Below are positions 36,807 through 45,419 of a stretch of DNA of 64,000 nt, in pieces (the first letter of the stretch is position 1; every line of letters begins with the position of its first letter). The stretch lies in NCBI RefSeq assembly GCF_036192275.1, contig NZ_CP108088.1, positions 1,984,001-2,048,000 of the forward strand. The letters are read 5' to 3'. This DNA comes from Streptomyces sp. NBC_00250 (lineage in GTDB: Bacteria > Actinomycetota > Actinomycetes > Streptomycetales > Streptomycetaceae). The notes beneath the pieces were generated by a model. It worked only from the letters and a program-made list of their open reading frames with translations, did no database searches and was not told the DNA's origin. Position numbers and translations under genes: made by a program.

Positions 36807-36983
36807 GCGTTGCGCCGGCGATGCGGCGTTGCCCCGCCCGGAGCCCGGCGGACACAGGAGCCGGCCGACCACACCAGCCGGTGTTCGCGCCGACCCCGCG
36901 GCCCGCTCTCGCGGCCGAGGGGCAAGCCCGGCCCGGTGACGCCGATGCCACAACAGGCCTGTTTCGGCGATGAGTTCGGCATT

Positions 36984-38117
36984 TCACTGTGGCAGCGGGC
37001 CGGGAGCGAACTTCGGCTGGTGCAGCAGCGCGCCTCCTGGATTGGCAGTAGGGATCCTCGAGAAATACGCTGCATTTGAGCTGACTGAGACGGCGATACC
37101 CAGCCCCGTACCCATTTTGCTGCCCAGCCCGACGAGCATCGAACCCGAATCCCCATTATCGGGCTTTTCGCCAGAAGTGACCTCTACGCGCACAACGCCC
37201 CTGAAGCAGTAGAAGTTGGCCCGATCGTCACCAAATGCCTTGATGAGCGCATAAGCATTTTTGATGAGCCCTTCATGCATTCCGGTCTTTGCTCCCACGA
37301 AACCCACGCGGAGTCCATAGGCGGACCCTTTGTATGTTTCAAGATCCGCCTGCTGCGATATCGTGGCAATGTCGGTGATTCTGACACTCTGGCTCGGTTG
37401 GGGCCAAAAGGCGCACAGGCCCTCAGGTCCGATCGCGTAGCTTGTCGCGGCGCGCTTCGGAATGGCCCACGCGAGGTCGTAAGTGTTGAAGTAGAACGGC
37501 CCCTCGGCGCCTGCTGGGTAGACGAAGAGGGGGTAGGAATTTTCCACCTTTCCGATTTTCATATTCCTGGAGCTCCATTTACCCGGAGGGTGCAGCTCAT
37601 ACCCGTTCGGCGGCTGGTAGATGAACTTGGACGGTTCCATCTTCTCCTCGGTCACGGATCCATCGTCCGACCTCAGCGTGTTAAGGCAATGGCCTGCAGT
37701 AAAAATCCTGCGCACGCCGCCCCAGTCGGCGACAGCCATCGTCCCGTCGAGCCACTCTTTGCCGTCATGGGACCGAATACCTATTCCGAGCCCGCCCCAG
37801 GCCGGGCGCGCATACCAGCCCAAATATCCGCTACAGAGGGTGGGGGGGGCGACTTCTATCACGTCCGTCGGCGTGAGTGTTCTGGCTGCGGATGTTCCCG
37901 GATCGACTGTCAACGTCTCCACGGTGGGCGGAATGTGCAGCTCTCCCACCGCGAGGGCTGATGTCCGCTTCTTTTCCAGTACCTGGACGCAGATTGCCCA
38001 TTCGCGCGTCACCCGACCACCGGTGACCTTGTACCTCATGTCGAGCCCGACGACATTCGGATCGTACATCCAATGCGCTACGGACTCATGCAATCGATCG
38101 CTCGGGAATGCCTTCAC
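36984..38117 (-). CDS. Nal1-like trypsin-fold serine protease
   Basis: 377 residues from GTG 38117, chosen for its AAGGA at 8-base spacing; the frame continues upstream to 38279 but without RBS. Residues about 18-65 (VVGLDMRYKVTGGRVTREW...) match the small N-terminal domain found in bacterial Nal1-type proteases. Catalytic triad of the chymotrypsin fold: H143 (FTAGHC), D214 (NTYDLAWA) and S324 (NGDSGSML). No signal peptide, so either intracellular or released in another way. Lower GC than its neighbours and adjacent to a transposase relic; probably acquired by transfer. Confidence 0.75.
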   Translation of the reverse strand: MKAFPSDRLHESVAHWMYDPNVVGLDMRYKVTGGRVTREWAICVQVLEKKRTSALAVGELHIPPTVETLTVDPGTSAARTLTPTDVIEVAPPTLCSGYLGWYARPAWGGLGIGIRSHDGKEWLDGTMAVADWGGVRRIFTAGHCLNTLRSDDGSVTEEKMEPSKFIYQPPNGYELHPPGKWSSRNMKIGKVENSYPLFVYPAGAEGPFYFNTYDLAWAIPKRAATSYAIGPEGLCAFWPQPSQSVRITDIATISQQADLETYKGSAYGLRVGFVGAKTGMHEGLIKNAYALIKAFGDDRANFYCFRGVVRVEVTSGEKPDNGDSGSMLVGLGSKMGTGLGIAVSVSSNAAYFSRIPTANPGGALLHQPKFAPGPLPQ

Positions 38118-38550
38118 GTTATCCGTCCTTGACCAGGCCGCATGGCGATGAGCCTTCTCGGTGGGGCGACAACGGAGGGTGAACGTGCCGGTCGCCGTGT
38201 TTCGACCCCCACCGGCGCTGCCGGTGCCGACGGCGACCCGCACATTGCCGGCCGATCGGTCGGCAGCGTGCCGCTCCATTCATCTACCCACCGTTCACGG
38301 TTTCCCGCATCTTGCGGCGGGAGTGTCCGACGTCCGGGCGGAGGCTCTCGGCGAGCGTGTCAACTGCCCATGCTGACCAGCCAATCGGCCCTCCCTTCCA
38401 CGTGCGACAGCTGCCTCGGAGGTGCATCGTGGAGGGAGGGCAGCGGTCGTGCCACCGGTCCGAACTCCGCCGGGTGGGGCAGCGGTAGGAGGTGGCCGGG
38501 GCAGTGGGGCCGCTGCCGTGGCCTGCCTGACGGATGGAAGGAACGGGGGC
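38118..38550. other. Divergent intergenic region
   Basis: 433 bp between the leftward protease and the rightward lectin-like gene. No supported gene; it should hold both promoters. The right half is G-rich, the left half nearer average composition. No -10/-35 pair could be assigned with confidence. Confidence 0.5.
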
Positions 38551-39792
38551 GTGAGAAGGATGGCCGAAAAGGTTTTCAGCATCATCGAGGTGGCCGAACA
38601 GGACGGGAAATGGGGGTACTCGGACATCAATTTCTCCGAGGAGGAAACACCCGATTCCCCGGAGTCCGACGGTGGGCCGGTGTGGCGCCAGGTCAGTCCG
38701 GTGGCGATCGCGGGAAGCGGGCTGGCGGCCCTGGGATCGACTGAGGACGATCGACGGGTCTTCTACCAGGACCTGAACAGAAGCCTGGTCGGAGCGTCGT
38801 ACAAGCCTTCGCTGCCGGACGGTCGATGGGACGGATACCGGGTGTTCACCACCGAGATCGGTGCCCCCACCGCCGATGCGGGCAGTGCGCTGGCGGTGAC
38901 GGGACACGTCGGGGGCCTGGGGGTCTACTACTTCGACGACGGCCGGCTCGACGGCGGTCGGCGCTTGGTACGGCTGGAGGAACGGTCGCGGGAGTGGACG
39001 TACGACGTGTCCGACGACACCCCGCGAGGTTCGTCGATCAGTCCGCTGTCCGCTGTCACCACCGAACAGGGCGAATACGTCTACTACCTGGACGGGCTGG
39101 GCCACATCGTCGAGGCGTCGTGGCTCGGGACGGAGGGGTGGTCGGTCGACGATCTGACGTCCGGCATCGAGGCGTGCCCGACGCCCGCCCCGCTCAGCCG
39201 GCTGACCGCCGGCGTCTGCGGTACCGGTTCCCGGTGTGTGTACTTCCTCGACGAGAGCGACAGGCCCGTACAACTGGAACGCACCGTCATCGGGGGGACG
39301 AAGAAGCGTCCGGAAAGCCGCGTGGTGTGGCAGGTACGCAGCCTGTCCGTCTACGGAGCCCCGGCCGCGGCAGCCGGCAGCCGGCTCGCGGTCCTGCTCA
39401 CCGCGGAGGGCCATCCGCAGCTCTACTACTTGGACACCGACCGGATGGTGGTCGGGGTGGGGTTCAACGGCCGCGGCTGGGACGTCGACCGTGTGGGCGT
39501 GAATGCCGACGATGGTGCGGGCACTCCTCCGGCCACCGCCGGCAGCTCACTGGCCGCGGTGGCACGTGCCGATCGCCCGGGGGCCCAGGTGTACTACCTG
39601 GGCACCGCCGACTACCCCGGTGAGGGCGACAACCACCTGATCGAACTGCAGGGGTCGGGGTCGGGGTACACGTGGACCTCCCGCTCCCTGGGTGCCGAGC
39701 TGGACCTTCCCGCTGTCGCCACCGGCGTTCCGAGCCCGATCACCGCCATCTGCACCAGCGGCCCGCGCGTCTACTACACGAGCGAGGAGTAG
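38551..39792 (+). CDS. Fucolectin-like beta-propeller protein 1
   Basis: 413 residues from GTG 38551, chosen because GGAAGGA lies 8 bases upstream; an ATG at 38560 is too close to any RBS. The sequence is a run of similar blades, each ending in a hydrophobic Tyr-Tyr strand and acidic turn: VFYQDLNR, VYYFDDGR, VYYLDGLG, VYFLDESD, LYYLDTDR, VYYLGTAD, VYYTSEE. This is the pattern of fungal/bacterial fucose-specific lectins (Aleuria type), six- to seven-bladed propellers with glycan pockets between blades. No signal peptide. First gene of cassette 1. Confidence 0.72.
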   Translation: MRRMAEKVFSIIEVAEQDGKWGYSDINFSEEETPDSPESDGGPVWRQVSPVAIAGSGLAALGSTEDDRRVFYQDLNRSLVGASYKPSLPDGRWDGYRVFTTEIGAPTADAGSALAVTGHVGGLGVYYFDDGRLDGGRRLVRLEERSREWTYDVSDDTPRGSSISPLSAVTTEQGEYVYYLDGLGHIVEASWLGTEGWSVDDLTSGIEACPTPAPLSRLTAGVCGTGSRCVYFLDESDRPVQLERTVIGGTKKRPESRVVWQVRSLSVYGAPAAAAGSRLAVLLTAEGHPQLYYLDTDRMVVGVGFNGRGWDVDRVGVNADDGAGTPPATAGSSLAAVARADRPGAQVYYLGTADYPGEGDNHLIELQGSGSGYTWTSRSLGAELDLPAVATGVPSPITAICTSGPRVYYTSEE

Positions 39793-39793
39793 A

Positions 39794-39830
39794 CGCCGCG
39801 GGCGCCCCGGCGCTGTGCCCGCCCGCGGCG
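39794..39830 (+). terminator. Hairpin directly after lectin-like gene 1
   Basis: 11-bp perfect arms CGCCGCGGGCG (39794-39804) and CGCCCGCGGCG (39820-39830) with a 15-base loop, beginning one base after the stop codon. It separates lectin 1 from the putative toxin 1 gene, 180 bp downstream, and may reduce read-through. Confidence 0.6.
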
Positions 39831-40011
39831 CTGACGGCGCCCGTGCGGCCGACCACGCGACGGGACCGCCCGCAGGGCGGTCGGGCCGGGCCGCGCACGA
39901 CACCCGAACCGCCTTCCGGACCTGATGCGGTGGCGGGAGTGACGGGGCGTCCGCCGCGCCGTCGCGGACGGCAGGCGCCGATCGCCTCTCCGGGAAAGGG
40001 AGGACCATCCC

Positions 40012-40962
40012 ATGCGCATGAACGACACCTATCAGGACGCCGTGAGCGGAACCCTCGCCTCCGTGGACAACGGAAGCCGGACGAACATGACGGTCACCAA
40101 CGGCACGCCCGTACATCTATGGGTGTACTGGGTCGGGTTCGACCGCCTGCTGTACGGCCGCAACAAGCGGACGAACAGGCTGGCCCCCGGCTACCCGGGC
40201 CAGATCCTGGACCCCGGAGCGACCATCACCTGGAAGAACATCGACCGGTCCTACTACTTCGTCGCCAAGGTCGGGTACTCGGGCGCCTTCGCGGCAGTCT
40301 GGAGGGCCGACCGGAACAACGCCGCCGTGACCCTCACCGGCCGCGACCTCCTGGACCCGGACGACATCGGGGAGACTCCCGTACCCACCGGCTCCGTGAT
40401 CGTCCCACCCCACGGACCGAGGATCCTGGTAGGGACGGGGACACTGCAGAAGAACAGGTTCGTCACCCGTGAGCAGTTCTGGCAGCGTCTGCCGAACTCC
40501 TACAGCCTGGCAGCGGGCGAGGACAAGACCGTCGACTACACGCAGACTCAGGGGATGCAGGAAAGCTCGTCCGACACCAGGACGGTGACAGGCTCGGTCA
40601 GTGCCAGTGCCGGCGGCGGCTGGGGCCCTTTCAGCGCCTCCGTCAACGCCTCCCTGAGCCAGTCCTCGACCAAGTCCCAGCAGGTCACCGTGTCCACCCA
40701 GACGACCAGCTTCACGTCGAACCAGTACTCCAACGACGACAGCCACGGGTGGATGTGCCTGTTCTGGCAACTCACCGACGTCCTCACCGTGTTCGACGAG
40801 ACAGGGACCCAGTTGGCGTCGATCGTCTCCGCCACGGGCCCGTCCGTCGTCTGGGGCCCCGTCGACGTCGACAAACTGGTGAAGGAGGATCTGGACCCGC
40901 CCGCCCCGCCCACCGAAATCCGACACGACACTCCCGAGATCGTCTCCGTCCGGCCGGCCTAG
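40012..40962 (+). CDS. Putative beta-pore-forming toxin-like protein 1
   Basis: 316 residues, ATG 40012, preceded by GGGAGG. N-terminal motif MRMND.Y..A, then a beta-sandwich-like region (NGTPVHLWVYWVGFDRLLYG...YYFVAKVGYSGAFAAV). The C-terminal half has TREQFW (152-157), TQGMQESSS (about 178-187), a Ser/Thr-alternating stretch (about 187-238, VSTQTTSF) and FWQLTDV (251-257). Alternating Ser/Thr between hydrophobic residues is the character of aerolysin-type membrane-inserting hairpins. No signal peptide. Strong paralogue of the gene at 42290. Function inferred from pattern only; it could instead be a structural beta protein. Confidence 0.65.
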   Translation: MRMNDTYQDAVSGTLASVDNGSRTNMTVTNGTPVHLWVYWVGFDRLLYGRNKRTNRLAPGYPGQILDPGATITWKNIDRSYYFVAKVGYSGAFAAVWRADRNNAAVTLTGRDLLDPDDIGETPVPTGSVIVPPHGPRILVGTGTLQKNRFVTREQFWQRLPNSYSLAAGEDKTVDYTQTQGMQESSSDTRTVTGSVSASAGGGWGPFSASVNASLSQSSTKSQQVTVSTQTTSFTSNQYSNDDSHGWMCLFWQLTDVLTVFDETGTQLASIVSATGPSVVWGPVDVDKLVKEDLDPPAPPTEIRHDTPEIVSVRPA

Positions 40963-41065
40963 GCGGCCCCCTCGTACCTCGGCTCACCGCGACAGGCCGA
41001 TCGAACAGCGGCACACACCACGGACCCCGAGAGCAGGGTGCACCCACCAACAGCTGGAGGAGATC

Positions 41066-42241
41066 ATGGCGACAACGGGTGCCCGACCCATGGGCGTGAC
41101 CCAGGGCGGAGGCTACACGGCTGTCATCGAAGTGGCTCAGCAGCCGGATGGCTCGTTCCAATGGACCAACCTCAACATCGCCGCGGGCAGGGACGTGGGA
41201 CGCGGCATCCTCAGACCAGCCCCCTTCCCGGCCCTGACCAGCGGCTTCGCGGCGGCCGGCTGGGGATCGGACAGTCGGCGCGTGTACTACGCGGACACCG
41301 ACGGCGCCGTCATCGAGCTGAAGACCGACGGAGGCCGCTGGCAATTCCTCAACCTCACCAGCAGCCTCGGCGTCCCCGCGGCCCGGTGGAACAGTCCGCT
41401 GACGACCGGCGGCATGCGATTCGGAACGATGATGGTCTATTACGTGGACGAGGGCGGCGGACTCATCGTCCTGAAGTCCATGAAGCCCCTGAAGTCCGAG
41501 CGCACCTGGCACTCCGACATCGCCGACTTCATCCCCACGGTGCCGGCGATGAGTCCGCTGGCAGCGCTGCAGAACGCCCGAGGCCGCTTCGTCTACTTCT
41601 TCAACAAGAACGGCCACGTCATCGAGGTGGAGGGATTCGGAAAGCCGCCACGCCGGATCTCCGATCTCACGAAGTTCATGAAACTCCCCTCTCCCTCCCC
41701 ACTCAGCGGGTTGACCGCCACAGGGTGGGGCAGCGACCACCGGCGCATCTACTACGCGGACACCAGCGGCAGCCTCATCGAGATGGCGAGGAGTTACGGG
41801 GACGGGGACGAGAACGGCAGATGGTCGTCGAGGAACCTCTCCAGCCAGGGTGTCAGACGGCTCAAGGACGGAAGTCCGCAGGCGGCCGCGTCGGCCGACG
41901 GCACCCTGAAGGGCGTCGCACTGGTGGGCTGGGGATCCGAACCGCTCTGGGCGAACTGGGAGAACGGCTGGTCGACCCAGGAGATCGTCACGACCGCGGC
42001 CGCGAACAGCTCCGTCGCATGCGCGGCGACCACCGACGGCCGCCCCTGGGTGTCCTACGTGGACTGGAACAATCACCTCTCCCTGTGGAGAGGGCCGGGG
42101 TCGGACTGGAACTGGTGGGACCTGACCGACGGGCTGGACCTTCCGGCCGCCGCCAAGGTCGCCACGCAGGGGCCACTGGCTCTGGTACAGACCGAGCACG
42201 GCACGCGCATCTACTACCTCACCGACGAGCCCGACTTCTGA
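41066..42241 (+). CDS. Fucolectin-like beta-propeller protein 2
   Basis: 391 residues, ATG 41066 with GGAGG 5 bases upstream. Repeated blades carry the strand motif VYYADTDG, VYYVDEGG, VYFFNKNG, IYYADTSG, WVSYVDWN, IYYLTDE, often preceded by GWGSD or GLTATGWGSD. Same family as the lectin-like protein at 38551, but the N-terminus (MATTGARPMGVTQGGGYTAVIEVAQQ) and spacing differ, so duplication is old. Intracellular by sequence (no signal peptide). Glycan binding is inferred from the fold; the sugar is unknown. Confidence 0.72.
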   Translation: MATTGARPMGVTQGGGYTAVIEVAQQPDGSFQWTNLNIAAGRDVGRGILRPAPFPALTSGFAAAGWGSDSRRVYYADTDGAVIELKTDGGRWQFLNLTSSLGVPAARWNSPLTTGGMRFGTMMVYYVDEGGGLIVLKSMKPLKSERTWHSDIADFIPTVPAMSPLAALQNARGRFVYFFNKNGHVIEVEGFGKPPRRISDLTKFMKLPSPSPLSGLTATGWGSDHRRIYYADTSGSLIEMARSYGDGDENGRWSSRNLSSQGVRRLKDGSPQAAASADGTLKGVALVGWGSEPLWANWENGWSTQEIVTTAAANSSVACAATTDGRPWVSYVDWNNHLSLWRGPGSDWNWWDLTDGLDLPAAAKVATQGPLALVQTEHGTRIYYLTDEPDF

Positions 42242-42247
42242 ACGGCT

Positions 42248-42273
42248 CTGCCGCGCACGCGAATGCGCGGCAG
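42248..42273 (+). promoter_or_regulatory. Hairpin in the lectin 2-toxin 2 gap
   Basis: Perfect 10-bp arms CTGCCGCGCA (42248-42257) and TGCGCGGCAG (42264-42273) with a 6-base loop, starting 7 bases after the lectin stop and ending 16 bp before the next start. The GGAG (42280-42283) lies immediately downstream, so the stem may act as a partial terminator or an mRNA processing or stability point that sets the ratio of the two proteins. Confidence 0.5.
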
Positions 42274-42289
42274 GTGATCGGAGCTCACC

Positions 42290-43279
42290 ATGCGAATGAA
42301 CGACAACTACCGAGCGGCCCTCGCGGGCACCCTCGTCTCACCCCTCAAGGAGTTCAGGGCCTCGGTCCTCGTCATCAACGACCTCTCCATCCCCCTCGAC
42401 GTCTTCTACGTCGATCAGTCCGGCAACCTGTGCGGGCCCGACGAGGACGGGAACTGGACCGCGGGCCTGCCCGGACTCGTCATGGACCCCGACGGTGACA
42501 ACGTCGTGATCACCGGCGACTGTTGGGCCGGCAGTTACTGGCTGGCCAAGTCCCACTACTCCGGCGCCTTCGCCGCCGTACTGCAGAACCCCGCGGGCAA
42601 GAGCACCCTCACCTTCTCCGGTTTCGACCTGCTGGACCCCAACGACATCGGACCGATCCCCCAACCCACCGCGGACATGCTCATCCCGCAGGACGGCCCC
42701 AGCGTCCTGGTGGCCACCGGTCTCGTCCAGCACGGCACCACGACCCGCACCCCGGTGAACACGTTCGCGGACGACCAGGTCGGTCTCGGCGTGGCCGTCA
42801 CCCGCGAGCAGTTCTGGCACTGCACGGGAGAGTCCTACAGCCTCGCGCCCGGCGAGACCCGGACCGTCAGTTACACCGTCACCCAGGGCATGCAGGAGAG
42901 CAGTTCGCAGAGCGATACCACCAACGCGTCCGTCGGCGTGAGCGCCAGCGCCGGCTGGGGCCCGTTCAGCGCATCCGTCTCCGCCTCCCTGAGCGAGTCC
43001 TCCACCTCCACCCAGCAGCTCACCGTGTCCACCCAGACGACGTCCTTCGTCTCCAGCACCTACCAGAACCTCGGCGAACACCCCGAGCTCAACCTCTTCT
43101 GGCAGCTGACCGATGTCGCCACCGTCTACGACGAGGACGGCCAACCCATCGCCTCCGTGATCTCGGGCGAGGCCCCGTCGGTCGTCTCCGGCCCCTGGGA
43201 CGTCCAGGAGATCGAAGGCACGAAGAAGAAGAGACTGGAGCGGAAAGACAGACGAGACCGGCCCGCCGACATGACGTAG
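42290..43279 (+). CDS. Putative beta-pore-forming toxin-like protein 2
   Basis: 329 residues, ATG 42290, GGAG upstream. Paralogue of the protein at 40012: shared MRMND.Y..AL.GTL.S start, YSGAFAAV, FDLLDPNDIG, TREQFW (171-176), TQGMQESSS (198-206), WGPFSASV.ASLS (about 223-235), STQTTSF (247-253), FWQLTDV (270-276) and PSVV.GP.DV. Compared with the first, it has an extra segment (about 150-170) and a basic tail (GTKKKRLERKDRRDRP). No signal peptide. Ser/Thr alternation suggests a membrane-inserting hairpin; activity is inference. Gap to the upstream lectin gene is 48 bp. Confidence 0.65.
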   Translation: MRMNDNYRAALAGTLVSPLKEFRASVLVINDLSIPLDVFYVDQSGNLCGPDEDGNWTAGLPGLVMDPDGDNVVITGDCWAGSYWLAKSHYSGAFAAVLQNPAGKSTLTFSGFDLLDPNDIGPIPQPTADMLIPQDGPSVLVATGLVQHGTTTRTPVNTFADDQVGLGVAVTREQFWHCTGESYSLAPGETRTVSYTVTQGMQESSSQSDTTNASVGVSASAGWGPFSASVSASLSESSTSTQQLTVSTQTTSFVSSTYQNLGEHPELNLFWQLTDVATVYDEDGQPIASVISGEAPSVVSGPWDVQEIEGTKKKRLERKDRRDRPADMT

Positions 43280-43371
43280 GCAAGGTCTCCCCTTCGGGAG
43301 GGCCGTGCTTCCGTGACGTGTTCCCCATGCGCCTGCGTTGCGAAACGGTCGTTCCGGACAAGGATGAGCGC

Positions 43372-44703
43372 ATGGTGAAACGTGTCGTGTTCGACGCAGT
43401 GAACGCCGTGCTGGCGAACCTCTGCCGTGAGTTCCGTGAACTGAACAGCGGGCACGTCGCCACGTACATTCCGCCTCTGGCGCGGGCGGATCCCGCGGAC
43501 TTCGGCATGGCGCTGACGAGTGCGGACGGGCATCGCTATCAGGCGGGCGAGGCGGACAAGCCGTTCACGATCCAGTCGGTGTCCAAACCGTTCGTCCTGG
43601 CGCTCGCGCTGACCGAACTCGGCGCGGACGAGGTCTTCCGCCGGGTGGGGGTCGAGCCGAGCGGCGAGCGGTTCAACGCGATCAGTCTGGATCCGGAGAC
43701 GGGCCGGCCGGCGAACCCGATGATCAACGCGGGGGCCATCGCGACCACCGCCCTGGTGCCGGCCGCGAGTGCCGAGCAGCGGTTCACGCGGATCCTGGAG
43801 ACGCTGGGCCGCTTCGCCGGGCGGTCCCTGGACGTCGATGACGAGGTCTACCGCGCCGAGGCGGCCACGGGCGACCGGAACATCGCCCTCGCGCACCTGA
43901 TGCGCGCGGCGGGATCCCTCGCCGGTGATCCGTCCGGTGTGCTGGACGTCTACTTCCGGCAGTGCGCGATCCGGGTCACCGCCCTCGACCTGTCGGTGAT
44001 GGCCGCGACGCTGGCGAACGGAGGCGTCAACCCTGTCACCGGCGCGAGGGTCGTCCCGGAGCCGGTGACCGTGCAGGTCCTGGCCGTCATGGCGACATGC
44101 GGGATGTACGACGGTTCGGGCGACTGGCTCCTGCGTGTGGGGCTGCCCGCGAAGAGCGGCGTCTCCGGGGGGTTGGTGGCGGTCAGGCCGGGGCGCTCCG
44201 GAGTCGGCTGCTACAGCCCCCTGCTGGACGCCGCCGGGAACCCCGTCCGCGCGGTCGCGGCGCTGGCCGAGCTGTCGCGAGAGTTCGGGCTCCATCTGAT
44301 GCACAACCCCCCGTCCGGCGCCCCGACGATCATCCGCCCCGGCCTGAGCGACGGACCCGACGAAGCCGCTTGGCGCCAGGCCGGAGGCGGGACGGCGCCC
44401 GGCGATCTGCCCGCATGGGTCGCGGCGCAAGGAGAGCTGGACTTCACAGCCGCCGAACAGTTGGTCTACGCCCTGGCGGAGCGGCTGCCCGAGGTCGGCC
44501 GTGGGCGCGCCGTCATCGACCTCGTGCGCGTCACCGCCGTCGACGCGGCCGCCGAAGGTCTCGTCCGCGTCGTCCTGGACCGCCTCACCGCCATGGGGCA
44601 CCGCATCGGTTTCGTGGGCGACGCCGCGGTGCCGTTCAGCGTCGAAGGGACCCTGCTCGCCTCACGGTCCGCAGCCGTCGAGTGGGCACGGCTGCCCTCG
44701 TGA
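43372..44703 (+). CDS. glsA: Glutaminase A with C-terminal STAS domain
   Basis: 443 residues from the ATG at 43372, with AAGGA 7 bases upstream; an ATG at 43327 lacks such a site. Serine-dependent glutaminase motifs: IQSVSKPFVLALAL (Ser-x-x-Lys), NPMINAGAIATT and SGVSGGLVAVRPGRSGVGCYSPLLD. The last 110 residues (DLPAWVAAQGELDFTAAEQLVYAL...VIDLVRVTAVDAAAEGLV) form a STAS domain, as in mycobacterial and some actinobacterial glutaminases. Hydrolyses glutamine to glutamate and ammonia; STAS may regulate assembly. Not part of the lectin cassettes by function. Confidence 0.92.
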   Translation: MVKRVVFDAVNAVLANLCREFRELNSGHVATYIPPLARADPADFGMALTSADGHRYQAGEADKPFTIQSVSKPFVLALALTELGADEVFRRVGVEPSGERFNAISLDPETGRPANPMINAGAIATTALVPAASAEQRFTRILETLGRFAGRSLDVDDEVYRAEAATGDRNIALAHLMRAAGSLAGDPSGVLDVYFRQCAIRVTALDLSVMAATLANGGVNPVTGARVVPEPVTVQVLAVMATCGMYDGSGDWLLRVGLPAKSGVSGGLVAVRPGRSGVGCYSPLLDAAGNPVRAVAALAELSREFGLHLMHNPPSGAPTIIRPGLSDGPDEAAWRQAGGGTAPGDLPAWVAAQGELDFTAAEQLVYALAERLPEVGRGRAVIDLVRVTAVDAAAEGLVRVVLDRLTAMGHRIGFVGDAAVPFSVEGTLLASRSAAVEWARLPS

Positions 44704-44760
44704 CCGGTGCGTGCACGGGCCCCTTCGCGCCTCGGCGGTCCGCGACCGCGGGATGAGGGA

Positions 44761-45195
44761 TCACGCCGCTCCGGTCTTCCGGAAGGACGTGTCGTCCGTG
44801 GCCAGCGCCCAGACCACGACGATCGAGACGGCCATCGAGAAGAGTGCCCACCAGGGGTAGTAGGGCAGGAAGAGGAACTGGGCGACGGCGTTCAGGGAGG
44901 CGAGTGTGATGCCGCCCATCCGCCCCCACTCGGAGCCCTTGAGGATTCCGGCGCCGGCGAGGGCGACGAGGATGCCGAGGATGAGGTGGGTCCAGCCCCA
45001 GCTGGTCAGACTGAACTCGAAGACGTAGTCGCCGACGCGGGTGTAGATGTCGTCCTTGGCGATGGCGACGATGCCCTGGAGGATGTCCAGGATACCGATG
45101 ACCACCATGAGGACACCGGCGAACAGGGTTCCGCCGGAGGCCTCCGTGGCGCCTGAACTGGCTTGGGGCGGGCGGGGTGCGGTGTTCTGGCTCAT
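44761..45195 (-). CDS. Small four-helix membrane protein (DUF7144-like)
   Basis: 144 residues from the ATG at 45195. About four transmembrane helices: FAGVLMVVIGILDILQGIVAI, LTSWGWTHLILGILVALAGAGIL, MGGITLASLNAVAQFLFLPYY and WALFSMAVSIVVVWALA, with the recurring motif SWGWTHLILGI found in a widespread actinobacterial family of unknown function. Convergent with the glutaminase gene. Confidence 0.8.
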   Translation of the reverse strand: MSQNTAPRPPQASSGATEASGGTLFAGVLMVVIGILDILQGIVAIAKDDIYTRVGDYVFEFSLTSWGWTHLILGILVALAGAGILKGSEWGRMGGITLASLNAVAQFLFLPYYPWWALFSMAVSIVVVWALATDDTSFRKTGAA

Positions 45196-45325
45196 GGGCT
45201 CATCGTCCGGCCGTCGGTCCGGGAGCGATCGTTCAATTGCTCCGAACGGGTGAGCCGGCGCCCGGCTCGCACCGTCGCGAGGACGTACGCACGCTCGTGC
45301 CGAGGGGGCGCCGGCTCCGCTGATC

Positions 45326-45364
45326 ACGGGTGGGAGCAACGGGTGGGAACAACGGGTGGGAACA
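45326..45364. repeat. 13-bp tandem repeat, three units
   Basis: ACGGGTGGGAGCA once and ACGGGTGGGAACA twice, in the gap between the S8 protease stop and the small membrane-protein start. Confidence 0.85.
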
Positions 45365-45372
45365 GCGGATGC

Positions 45373-45410
45373 CCGGCCGGGCGGCCCCCGCTCGGAGACC
45401 GCCCGGCCGG
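45373..45410 (-). terminator. Hairpin terminator of S8 protease gene 1
   Basis: 12-bp perfect arms CCGGCCGGGCGG (45373-45384) and CCGCCCGGCCGG (45399-45410), 14-base loop, ten bases past the stop codon. A second, longer-looped inverted repeat (45252-45263 with 45306-45317) follows further on. Confidence 0.7.
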
Positions 45411-45419
45411 ACCGTGGGG

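Noticed and set aside
40117..40926. Antisense frame over putative toxin 1
   Set aside because: No start signal and Gly/Val/Arg-rich shadow composition; considered as an antitoxin but not supported.
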